A stretch of DNA of 64,000 nucleotides from Neurospora tetraspora (lineage: Eukaryota; Ascomycota; Sordariomycetes; Sordariales; Sordariaceae). The notes below the pieces were generated by a model. It made no database searches and was not told the DNA's origin. It saw nothing but the letters and a program-made list of their open reading frames with translations. Positions 10,440 to 21,006 of the stretch are shown one piece after another (the first letter of the stretch is position 1; each line of letters starts with the position of its first letter). The position numbers were made by a program, and so were the translations under genes. Location: positions 1,707,001-1,771,000 of the forward strand of contig NW_026944385.1 of the NCBI RefSeq assembly GCF_033439725.1, read 5' to 3'.

Positions 10440-12159
10440 CAAAGGGGAAAGAGAAGAGGAACTGGGAGAAGTGGGCGGGGACTACCTGTACCCTAAAAGG
10501 ATTGCACGGTCTGAGTGGCAAGACGCGTCTCTCCTGGCCACTTCCATAATGGGAACTTAACTCTGGCGCGTAGGCCTATTGGGTGTATTTTATCCTCCCT
10601 AAGAAGGATGACCGGATCTGGATAATTAGGTAGCGAACCGCCTACAATCAACGCGCTTCAGGCCTCTCGAACACAATATCGGAGTGCCCAATCTCACTGT
10701 GGAAGTCACAATGCATAACTGTTAGATCACTGGTTTTGTGCAATGTCCATGCCGAAGGCTTTCGAGACATCCAAGCTGGTTTCAAGCACCGGAGTAAGGA
10801 GCATGGTAGCGAACCGGCAACCGAGCTGGAACAAACGACCTATGATGTATCAGTTTCATGAGAAGATGTCACACAAGGGTTTCTTGAATTGGAAAGCATC
10901 CTGATGTTCGTTTAGCCTCCATTTCCGTTGATAATCTGGTTCCTGGGATGAGAGATATGGTGGGTGTTGAAGTCCGACCACATTACACCATCTCTCTATG
11001 TTCATGCTCGCAACCGGCATTATATACATTGTTCGCCTGACTCGTATCCATCTATTCTTACCTTGTCCTACAGGTGTATGTCTCATTTGCACCTTGATCT
11101 TGTCCTTGGTCTGGTACGTACAGCTTCAACAACTGGTTCACCTACATACCACGCCTGACGTCCTCTTTCACGGTCTTTTCTAATATCATATATCATTATT
11201 CCATCCCAATCTTTGTTCAGACGCATGCATATGTGCTATGCAGCCCTTCCCGGCGCTAGTGCCTCGCAGCGCCCGTGATCGCTGGGAGGCATGCGTCCGG
11301 ATGACAAGCCAAGAACTCGGGACAGGGGTAGCAACTCCACATTTAAGGCTGACCAATGAGATGTTATACAACATGCAAGCTTAATTTGACGACATCGCAT
11401 CGATGAACGTTTCCAAATGCCTGATATCGAAAATGTGGTGATGTCTGCCGTTGTCGTGGCTCGACACAAATAGCTCAACTCTTCAAACTCTTACCAACCG
11501 CTAGCTGCAAGGCCTGCGCTGCTGTTAGGGCCGCCTGGACTGCTTCTTGTCGGGTGTTTTTCTGCACAATTTACAGGGGAAAGAACTGCTGTAGCCTGAC
11601 CTGTCGGGCGCCCGACACTCCTCATTTTACGCTTCATATTTAGCTAGAAAGCCTCACTGTAACTCTTGACTTCCTCTCCAGTACCTAGCTGGCACCTAGG
11701 TACTCCAATGTGATGCCCCATAGCCATGTTACCGCAGGCCCTTTAGGGACCTTGCTCACTGTACCTGACTCTCGTTCTGGGACACAACTGCCCTCAACAC
11801 CTCCAAGGTCCTGGCCCCCAGGCTTCCCTGATAGACCTTCTGACAGCATTACAGCGCCTTCTGGTAAGCCCACAACTTCCTGTGGGTCTGTCGGGTGAAC
11901 GCGGAAGAACACCGATCTGAAAGCGCGTTTTGGGAAGGCGCGTTTGGGCTTTTCCAGCAATCAGGGAAGGAGTAGACGCGTTTTGCCACCCAGATGCTGC
12001 CTGCCAGTCTGGGCCCCATTCCCTTAAATCCCCCGCGTCCCCTCGCACTTCTCCCTCTCCTCTTCTCTTTCCTCTCTTCACCAACACTGTTGTCATTTGC
12101 ACTTGCTGACAAGCCACAACTTTTTGCTTCACGACTGCTCTCAACACAATCAACTCACC
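10440..12159. other. Intergenic, no supported gene
   Basis: Ordinary composition and many short frames on both strands, none with a domain, repeats or good splice sites. The final 150 bases before 12160 are pyrimidine-rich with CTCAACACAATCAACTCACC just before the ATG, which looks like the promoter and leader of the next gene. Confidence 0.45.
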
Positions 12160-13077
12160 ATGACTAACTCTGCTACGTATCCCCTCTCCGGATTTTCGAT
12201 GTTCGCCATTCGGCTAATCGTCTGTCTCTCTCTAGGTTTGATCGCAGCAATCGTCCACATCGAAGTTGCGATTTGGGCCATCGCGACAACGATTGTGAAG
12301 CTTTTCGACGCGATTGCTGCTGATCTTGCCCATGTCCGACAAGAAGCGTCGACTTTTGGTGCGTCTGTTCTCGAAGAGAAGGTGGACGGCGAAGGGACCT
12401 AGACGGAACCGGAGCCTAAGCCGACTCCAAAAGAGCAGTGCCCGAAACGAGACAACACCCGGAGGCGCAAGAAGGTGCACTTCGCTGAAGGGACAAAACC
12501 CCCGATGCCGGACACTCGTCCGGAGGTGGTGGACAAGGTTACTGAGTGGAGGGCCTTTAGGTTGGAAGCTCTCAGCCAAACCCGCCATCTGCTGGACACT
12601 GGCCGCACCCTCCACGCTCGCGCTCAAGCGTTCCGTCTCTCTGAGGCGAACAGGCGGGCCGAGTTGGGGGGGAAAGCTGGTGGAAGGCCTCGGATGTCTA
12701 GGGATCCGAGAAGGGTGCGTTCGGTTTCATTCCGGGCCACTCGACTTGGTTCTTTAGATCCTCGGTAAGTTCTCCTTCTTCTATCTCTCTTTGCTGACTT
12801 GACTTTTAGGTATACAAGATCTTTGTGCTGTTCAGGTATGTTGCCACTCCTCCACTCTTTTTGTTTTGTTTGGTCAGGTACTGCTAATTTGTCGTCTAGG
12901 TATAGAGGATCGGAGTCTGTTTTGTTCAGGTATGTGTGTCTTTTCGTTTTGCTTCGTGTTTGCTCTTGTTTTGCTTCGTGTTTTGCTCTTGTTTTGTTTT
13001 CGTTCTTGCTTTCTGCTTTTGGTTTCTGCTTTTGGTTTCTGCTTTTGGTTTTTGGTTTTGGCTTTTCTGGCGTTTGA
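12160..13077 (+). CDS. Membrane protein with KKVHF motif, interrupted by one TAG
   Basis: ATG at 12160 has a good context (CACCATGAC). The N-terminus is hydrophobic (FAIRLIVCLSLGLIAAIVH, IWAIATTIVKLF). The frame meets a TAG at 12400-12402 after 80 codons but stays open to 12768. The downstream part encodes a Lys/Arg stretch and RRRKKVHFAEGTKPP, parallel to KKVRF/KRVRF in the minus-strand array. A good donor (GTAAGT at 12765), a GCTGAC branch and an acceptor at 12809 would join this frame to another that is open to 13077 and very hydrophobic (Phe/Cys/Leu-rich). Either the gene carries one nonsense codon, or the 80-aa product and a separate downstream frame exist. Function is unknown. Confidence 0.45.
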
Positions 13078-13235
13078 CTATAGAGGATGAATGTTTTGGT
13101 TTCTGCTTTTGGTTTCTGCTTTTGGGTTTTGGGTTTTTGCCTTTTCTGGCGTTTGACTATAGAGGTTGGGATTTTGCGTTTTGTTTGTGTCTTTTGGCTT
13201 GTGGATTTTGGGTATAGAGGAGTTCAAGTTTGTTG
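12800..13235 (+). repeat. T-rich tandem repeats with repeated AG|GTAT junctions
   Basis: A 13-bp unit (TTTCTGCTTTTGG) repeats several times around 13010-13050 and again near 13100-13125. TCTGGCGTTTGACTATAGAG occurs twice. Junctions CAG/TAG followed by GTATG or GTATAG occur at least four times, each resembling an acceptor placed directly against a donor. Confidence 0.7.
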
Positions 13236-13690
13236 TAATTAGTTTGGCCTGACTTGGCACCAGCGGGGCGTCACATCCGAGCCTCTGCCTGCTGGCTTCT
13301 GGTTGTTGGTTTCGCTTGGTTTCCCAACATCACCCTCAGGGGTCCCGAATGGGCAGTAAGGCGCTATTTCAGGTCTAGATAGTTAATGAGACTTTTTGCT
13401 TTCATCATGTATCACTGTCCTTTGCTTGTGATATGTACTACGCTCCTAGAAAACGCCTCTTGAATTACCTGCTTGCTACTGACCGACAAGCTTCCGACAA
13501 CAACAAGGAGTGGCATGTCGTCCCATATTCGCATTCCTTGATCATCTGGATATTAAGATGGGCAATGCTGAGCTAACTACCTAGCCAATCGCGTGTAAAA
13601 CTGTAGGTACATACATGAGGTGTTGTAATTTTATCCACGTAGGTACGCACATAGCACATGCAGCCGGTTCGGGAGGTTCCGTCGGTGCGT
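13236..13690. other. Intergenic, no supported gene
   Basis: Ordinary sequence between the T-rich repeats and the RIP block that begins close to 13690. No gene, tRNA or 5S rRNA pattern was seen. Confidence 0.5.
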
Positions 13691-16430
13691 TCCACACATT
13701 GTAATTTAATATTATACCGGTTTTCGAGGATAATAAATAAGTTTTTAAAATAAACGAAAATCGATAGAACTATTCTATTTTAAAGGTAATAATCCTAAAC
13801 GTAGCTAGTATATTAATAGATAATTAGTATTACGTTAGTATACCTTATTTTACTAGGGTTATAATTGAAGAAGTTTATAATTAACCTTTCGTTTAATTTA
13901 TCGCCTCGATTGTATTATTTTTATTTAATTTAACGTTTAATTTTCGTAGTACTACACGTATTATATTAAATAATAGAAGGGCCTTTAAAATATATTCCTT
14001 CGATGTTATAAAGGTAATTAAAATTTAAGGACCGTAATATCCAAATTAATAATACTATAGAAAACTATTCTTCTTATAGTATTTACGGCTGGTATAGGAG
14101 TTAAATTAATTTCGTCTTGTAAAGAAACTAGCCTTAATTTCAATAAGGAGAAGGTCTTCGAAAATAATTTAACTATATCGTAAGAATAGTTGATAAAAGA
14201 ATATATTATTTAGGGAGCGGAGATAATTATTAAGTAGTTTATAGTCCTAATAATAACTTTACTTTCTTAATAACTAGAGAAATACCAAATTAATTACAAA
14301 ATTAAGAATAAACGCTATATTTTTTAACTTTAGCCTCTTAAGTCCTTTTCTCCTTTAAATAGCAATATTAATAATACTATATCCTTAAATAGGAATAATC
14401 AAATATCTAGCCTATAAAATTTCGCTATATGGTGCGCGTTGAAATAAAATAAAACGAATAATTTAGTTAAATACGTATAATAAGCTTTTAAAGTCGAATA
14501 TTGTATAATTTTTAAGTAGGTAGATTGTATTTTTATTTTCCCCTATTTAGAAGGCTACTTAATTAATACTAAAAATAATTTAATAGACGCCCTTATTAGC
14601 GAATTAATTTGGGGTATCGTCGTTCTCTTAATTGCTCTAACAATTTTTATTACAATTAGAATTATTATCTTTTTTAGAATCCTTATTAAAAAAAGGAACG
14701 CTATACTATTTAATTAATTACTTATCATAAACATCGATTTTGCTACGTAATTTATTATTTTTACGAAAATTCTTTTTAATAACCTTTTAAATTTTCTTTT
14801 CTCCTCTCTAACCAATTTTAACTAAATATAGGGAAATATACTAATACTTTTTAAGAAAATAAATACCTTATTTATACGCTTTATAATGAAAAAGGGTCTT
14901 TTTTAAGGACTTTACTAATTTAGTTCGCTTCTTTTTATTACGATATAATTTATTTTAATAGGCGTCCCCGTTTTCGATATTACTTTTATTTAATGTAGGT
15001 CTTATTCCGAAACTTCCCCTTTTAATATTATAAACTTTATTTATTAATACAGTTAGAATCTTTTCGAAGTTACTTTTATAATGGAAATCGCTAGATACGT
15101 TTTAAAAATTTAATATATTCTTTTTGATATTTATGAAAAAGTACCAGCTAACGCCGGTTACTTAGAAGGGACGAATTATTTTTAAAGATTTAAGAAGGTC
15201 GTTTAATTACGTATTAATTTAAATAGTTTTTAAAATCGTATAACGTTTAGCGAAAATTATAATCCTATCCTACCTATTTATTTGTTTATTTATCTTACCC
15301 TTAATTTCTTTCGTAAGAGGTTTAAAATATTCGTAATATCGATAGCAAACGTTAATTTAAGTATTAATAGGACGGTAATTATAAGTTCTTCTAAATATAA
15401 TTAAGTATTCTAAGGTTGTACCCAATTTTTCGAAGGTATTAGCTTTATATTTAATATAAATAGTCTCTTATATTTATATCCTAATACAATTATTATATAA
15501 TTTAAAATTGCTAATAATTTTATACCGAAGGTTATTAGTAAATTATTTAGAATTAAATATACGTTTTCTAATCGACGAAAAGTCGGCTAATAAAACGGTA
15601 AAGTCCTTTTCCCAATTTATAATAAATTTATTAATAGTTTTAACTGTATTTGAAGAGGATAACGGTTAATTTACTGTACCTTAGGTTTGGCTAGCCGGAG
15701 CAACTGATATCAAATTGGAAGAAATTGAAATTAATAGAATTGTTATTAAAGAGGAGGCAATTATTATTCTTATAATTAGGATTAATATTATTAATCGAAT
15801 AAATTATAATAGCGTAGGTGGTATTAGAATATACTATATTAAAGTAAGTTAGTTTATATTTATAAATTTAACGTATTGGAGGGTACTATTTTATAGCTTT
15901 ACGAGGCTTACCTAAACTTTAATTATATAGCTCGAAGCGGCGGTTAATAGTAGGTAAGAATCGAGAGGGTATAAGGTATTAAAAATTAGGGCTAGTTCTT
16001 TACTTAGAAGGTAATTAGTAAATTAATGATTTTTAGCGAAATTAAATAGCTTATTCTCCTAATCCTTATACTTACTTAGGGTATTAAAGTAAGGATGAGA
16101 AGTCTTATTCGTCTCGATAGTATTAATTATATCCTTAGAGAAAATTATAATAGTAAGCTTAATAAGGTTAATGATCAGGAATGAAGAAATATTAAGTACA
16201 AGTGCTTTTGAATAGTGTTTTGTAGCGTAGCGATTCGATATTTAGACTATTAATTATTAGAAAGCACGTAAAGTAGGTCAAAGAGATATATAGTAAGAAG
16301 TGATTTTATTCTAATCTTCCTTTTTCCAATCCTCTTTAAGGGTACTAAGGTTTAAGTATAAGAACTAGAGATTCCAAGAGATTAGTCCTCATACAATAAT
16401 ATTATTAAATAGCCTAATTATCGAGCTATA
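13691..16430. mobile_element. RIP-degraded repeat block, family not resolved
   Basis: About 2.7 kb of AT-rich sequence packed with TpA, with sharp edges against normal sequence. No open frame longer than about 60 codons survives. I could not recognise RT, integrase or transposase motifs in any frame, so I leave the family open. A short string near 16203 (AGTGCTTTTGAATAG) resembles one near 49367 (AGTGCTTTTGAGTAG), hinting at a shared terminal sequence with the large block at 49-54.7 kb. Broken in very many places and old. Confidence 0.6.
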
Positions 16431-17199
16431 GTTATAAGGGGATTCCTGCACTATATATGCAGTATATGAAGTTATATAGATAGGGAGGCACATATTGGAC
16501 TAGAAGTCTGGCCATCCATGCATGCCCTGATAATCTGACAAGATGCGAAGGCGGGGCCACGTTGTAGATCTTGATTTTCATCTGGTGTTTAAGGTTTCGA
16601 TACCGTAGTATTGGGTCTTCCATTTCCATCCAATGTGTCAAGTAGGACGGACGTGTAAGTTTCTGACGTCGGTCGTTAATAGGAAGCGTAGATCGAGGTT
16701 CAGTCCGACGACTGGTGTGGTTGGGTAGCCTTTGTAACAAGGTCGCAATGAGGTTGTGAATGTCTGTGATTGTCAAGCATTGTCGAGACTGGTCGGGGTC
16801 TGCTGGAAAAGGGACATGGGGTATGTATGTCTTTCGATGCGTCGAGGTAATGTCGTGATGGTTGGTTAAACATGGTCGGTACACTTCCAATGTGACTTGG
16901 AAGGTTCAGATATTAGCAATTTGGCCCTCGTTGAAGCTTTGCGCAAAAGTTGGATTACTTGATGGCCTGATGCCTACTTGATGTCCCAGTTTCATTGCCG
17001 ATAGCGGAGTGGAGTACGGGAGCGATACGCAGAAATACTGGAAGATCATATTGGACAGATTATTGACAACAGAATTGTTATTGCGGTCAAGCACGAGGCA
17101 AAAAACTAAAAAGCAAAAGCGGTAAAAAGGGATTCGCATGTTTGATATATGTGCAAAAGATGGGAAAAAAGAAGAATCGCATTTCGCCGCCGGGAATTG
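16431..17199. other. Intergenic, no supported gene
   Basis: Ordinary sequence between the RIP block and tRNA-Lys. Long frames on the minus strand begin with TTG and show no domain. An A-run at 17165-17170 supplies the tRNA terminator. Confidence 0.5.
17165..17170 (-). terminator. Pol III terminator of tRNA-Lys
   Basis: Six T on the minus strand, 29 nt beyond the tRNA 3' end. Confidence 0.75.
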
Positions 17200-17272
17200 A
17201 GCCCGACGTGGGGGTCGAACCCACAACCTTGAGATTAAGAGTCTCACGCTCTACCGATTGAGCTAGCCGGGC
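17200..17272 (-). tRNA. tRNA-Lys (CTT)
   Basis: The reverse strand folds as a canonical 73-nt tRNA: acceptor GCCCGGC pairs with GTCGGGC (one G-T), D arm GCTC/GAGC, anticodon stem TGAGA/TCTCA with loop CTCTTAA (anticodon CTT), and T arm GTGGG/CCCAC with loop TTCGACC. There is no intron. The internal A and B boxes match Pol III consensus. Confidence 0.95.
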
Positions 17273-17760
17273 GAGTGCGAGATGATTTGATGTCTTGGCG
17301 CTTGGACGCAGTACCTATTAACGATAACATGCCAGAATCATGGCTCTTCGAGAAGACGAAGAAATGTTCATGATCGATTGTGCACAGCCTGAAACTACGC
17401 TGTTGAAGGAAACACCGAAACACCGAGTTTGACTTGCAGTTGTGCTCGTGGTTGCAGTGCATGAGGGGATGCGACAGGTACTAACGACAAGCCAATCCCA
17501 AGCCCTGGAAGGCGCCGTAGACATGGCTTGCAGGGAGAGGTACCGTCCACGAATGAGCGACTGCCGATGATGCTCAAGGTGCACCTCGGCTCGAGGGACG
17601 CCAACGAACCATCATCAGCTTCATTAGTCATGATGACGGCGATACCACTTTGCCGTTATCCCGGTGGCCGGATGAGTCAAGAACTGGACACGCCAAAAGC
17701 CAAATCCCGCCAAGGGCCCTCATCAATCTTCCACAACACTCCAGCAAGGAAACAGCAGAC
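17273..17760. other. Intergenic between divergent tRNA-Lys and RING-like gene
   Basis: No gene recognised. It should contain the promoter of the gene at 17761. Confidence 0.5.
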
Positions 17761-18237
17761 ATGTCGAACATGAATTCAACACAGCACGAGCGAGAGCCAG
17801 CGCCGTCTTATCGCCAGTCGTTCGACACTCTGGCACACATCCCCGCAGACCCAAATCTGTCGGAATTCAGGGCAAGCCGGATTGACAACTTTTGGATCAA
17901 GGTCTTCCCACCAACGTAAGGTTTCACCGCATCCGCATGCCATCCATCACGGGAGAGGCTAACACCTCCATTACACAGGCCAAAATGTTACATTTGCCAA
18001 GACAAAACGGACACCGCGAATCTACTCTCCAGGCCAGGATGCGATCACAAGATTTGCGGCAAATGCCTGATCAAGGTCTTTGAGCGAGCCGTCAACGACA
18101 AGAAATGCATGCCGCCCAGCTTCTGCCCTCATGGTGAGGTGTCGCCCGATATGGCGCCCGGCTTGTTCGACGACGTGTTCTTGGCGCAATGGAACGAGAA
18201 GTACTTTGAGTATTTGGAGCAGACTGTGCCGTCATGA
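17761..18237 (+). CDS. Small RING-like zinc-binding protein (two exons)
   Basis: Exon 1 (17761-17915) and exon 2 (17979-18237) join across a 63-nt intron with a GTAAGG donor, GCTAAC branch and ACACAG acceptor, giving 137 aa. Exon 2 has spaced zinc ligands: KCYICQDKT, then CDHKICGKC, then CMPPSFCPH. This is a C-x2-C ... C-x-H-x2-C-x2-C ... C-x5-C-x-H pattern resembling a RING or IBR half. The N-terminus is polar and has no signal peptide. By family logic it could bind an E2 or a protein partner, but the spacing is not a textbook RING. A second ATG at 17770 could also serve. Confidence 0.7.
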
Positions 18238-18781
18238 TTGCTATCTGGCGTCCTGAAGACGGGACAGGTTGGACATACGGACATATGGAAACGTTCGACA
18301 ATTGGCAACATGGGCGACCCGATCCGATCTCTCGAAAAGGCCAGGACATGAAGCGATAAATCAGTAATAAACAGATGTGTGCGACTCCGGCAGAACTCCC
18401 ATCGACGAATGACCATGTTCGGTGAGTTGTTATGGCCTTGGAAATACTTCTCAACACGGATGCTAAACACATCTTCATCCAAGGACCCCCGAGGACCCTG
18501 GATCAGGACTTCCGAATAGAGCGACAGCCTCCAGGCACCAGCGACTAGCGTGAAAGTCGTGTGGGGCTACAATGTCGACGCCATCGCCGACGGGATGTAC
18601 GCATCATCAGGACGCATGGATTCGTCTCTTTTCTTTTCGAGATATGAATATCAAACTTCGACTCTTCCTCTTTTCTTCTTCTTGTTCTTTTGTTCATCCA
18701 AGACAGGACAACCCAAGTTTCTTCCTACAATCATCCTATCCAAGTTATTCCTCGTGGCGTGCAGGCCAAGCTTCAATGTCT

Positions 18782-20467
18782 GTCGCCATGTCTGAACCGA
18801 TGGATGCCGTTCCCATTCCCGAACCTGATATCCCCCCCGTTTCAATCTCACATGGGACCATCCAATCTCTACATCCACAAGCTCCGACCACCAACAACCT
18901 CCGGATCCCCCCTCCAGAACAAACCTCACAGGGGGCAACGGTCGCGCGTACGCTTCGATCAACCACTATCCGCCCTACCCCCTTCAAACTACCACCTCTT
19001 CCCACTTACAACTGTTCCATGGGCCCAAATCCGACGGAATCTGTAGCAGGTGGCCCGCCATTTTGGGACGTAGCCGACATGCCATCCGAGTGGCATCCTC
19101 CTCCTCCTCGCGACCGTCGCCCATTTCCTCGCGCCCCAAATTTTTTGGACCAAGAAGATGCAACCGGTCACGGGATCAGAGGCCAAGTTTGTGGCCGTTG
19201 GTTGCGGGACTGGGACAAGCTTAACCACAACCACCGGTCGAGGTCTGACAATGAACGACATCTCAGGCAAAAGGCAATGTCGATTGGTGGCTAACCGCCT
19301 GTTCTCTCGGAATATCCTCAAGGACACGAGCATATCCTTTGCGAACCCGACTGGGACATGGCCGAAACAGCTGGGAGCGGTGGCGCAAACAGGTACCCGG
19401 TGGTCTCGAGCCCAGAAGCACGACAAACATCCAGTCGTTATCATTTCGAGCAGCTGCCTGCTGAAGTCTAGAAGATGATCGTGGCATACCTTGTACCTGT
19501 CGGCTGTACGTACAGTTTTAGTACGCCTAATTACCTCCTCTACCCGTCTACGGAGGGAACCGACCTTGCCGGAGCCAAATTTTGCTCCCTTGTCCAACAG
19601 ATGGTTCCTGTCTGGCCGGAAGCAAGGTCATCACCAGGCCCCTCCAACGCAACTGCTCCAGTCGCCTGAGGCTCTGCGCATCTGGCCATCGCAAATACCA
19701 ACCGATCCTTCCAAGAGCTGGTCTACGAGCGGTTCTTTGGAGACAATACGTTCATCTTCCACCAGACCACATCGCCAATTCTATTCAGTTGGACCAAGTC
19801 GGAGACTTCATCTTCACCAAGTGGAAATCCGTGTCACGCATCATTGCGCGATCCGAGCCGGATGATGAACCGGGAAAGGCACCTTTCGGGCACCTTGGAA
19901 CTCTCGGCCCTCGCGCAGCGAAATATTTGCGAAACGTACACCTGGTTATCGCCTCTCTTCCGACCGAAAGTGACGATGCCGAGGCAATGACCAAGCTCGC
20001 CAACATAGTTGACTCAACCATCGCCCTTCTCCTGCCGGAAGACCACGGGGTTGACGAAAAGGGACGGGAAAATCAAGATGTTTCTCTGCACTTACACACC
20101 TCACACCCATCACCAGAATATAGAGACATAGACAGATCTCATCCCTCACGGCGTTGCCACCAACTGGCCGCCCTGCAGGCTGATGTCAACCCGGCTACAG
20201 GAGCGATGAAAATAGGTCTCAGGAACGACCATACAGTACTCAGAAAGGTAGACTGGCCATGACCGTCCAACCAGTTCCACAAAGTACTCGAGCCTTTGCG
20301 AAGATTGAGCCGGCGGGTGGACAAGTTGTGGGTATCGGGCGTGGAGATCACACCGGAGTTCCTAGAGGAGATGGGCTTGCGAGTGGACAAGACGAGCGCG
20401 AGGAAGAACTTGACTGTCCCGCTTGGGTGTTCGGGATGGAAAGTTTTGACGGCGACTTCAAGGTAAT
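18782..20467 (+). pseudogene. F-box family protein, broken
   Basis: A Pro-rich N-terminal frame (from an ATG near 18782) is followed in the same frame by an F-box-like line, FEQLPAEV-stop-KMIVAYL, near 19450-19490. Downstream text in shifted frames fits the usual fungal F-box layout: AHLAIAN...FQELVYERFFGDNTFIF near 19675-19760, then LGPRAAKYLRNVHLVIASL near 19905-19960, then HKVLEPLRRLSRRVDKLWV near 20280-20340. At least three in-frame stops (about 19292 TAA, 19470 TAG, 20260 TGA) and one or two frame changes interrupt it. Two stops could come from CAA/CAG by C-to-T change. Unrecognised introns cannot be fully excluded. The family role would be substrate recognition for SCF ubiquitin ligases. 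Confidence 0.6.
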
Positions 20468-20651
20468 TTGTCCTGGTTATCCTGGTTGTCCACGGTCGCC
20501 AGAGCGCGTTGCCAGCCACTCCTGCAAGCTGCCAGCCACCTCCGCCTCCCCCTCATGCATCTTTTGCCTCCTGCCTCCCCCCAAACCTTCCCCGCGCCAG
20601 CCCAACCCCAAGTGGGCCTTATAAGTTCCCTTTACTGGTTACCTTTTCAGT

Positions 20652-20726
20652 GGTCCGTTGGTGCAACTGGTAAGCACATCCGGTCTGACCACCTGGAAGA
20701 TATGGGTTCAAATCCCATGCGGGCCT
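20652..20726 (+). tRNA. tRNA-like gene with an oversized anticodon loop
   Basis: Acceptor GGTCCGT/GCGGGCC, D arm GTGC/GCAC and T arm ATGGG-TTCAAAT-CCCAT pair well, and the A and B boxes are good. The anticodon arm pairs as TCCGG/CTGGA (one G-T), leaving a 9-nt loop TCTGACCAC instead of 7, so no anticodon can be read with confidence. The T-loop sequence and discriminator T resemble tRNA-Gln, while the acceptor also resembles the tRNA-Val at 55532. It may be a tRNA pseudogene or an unusual variant. Confidence 0.6.
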
Positions 20727-20728
20727 TC

Positions 20729-20735
20729 TTTTTTT
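20729..20735 (+). terminator. Pol III terminator of the tRNA-like gene
   Basis: Seven consecutive T, two bases after the last acceptor-stem pair and discriminator. Confidence 0.7.
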
Positions 20736-21006
20736 CCTTTTTTTCTCTTTCGCATTTTTCTTAAACTGAACGACAAAAGAAGGGAAACCGTCCAGCTGGG
20801 GAATGAGCATCAAAGAAATGTTTTACAAACTTGCGAGCGGTATAAAGTAGGCGAGACGAATTTGGAAACTCAAACATCGCGTGTCTCAACAAGGAAAAGA
20901 ACTAAAACACTGTATGTGGCAAACATAGAATGAATCCAAAAGAACCTGCAGCACCTACCAAGGACAGTCCCTCTCTAGACCAAGATTCCGCATCATCCTC
21001 ACTTCC

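Noticed and set aside
16432-16890. Minus-strand frame of 152 codons
   Set aside because: It begins with TTG rather than ATG, shows no domain, and sits at the margin of a RIP block.
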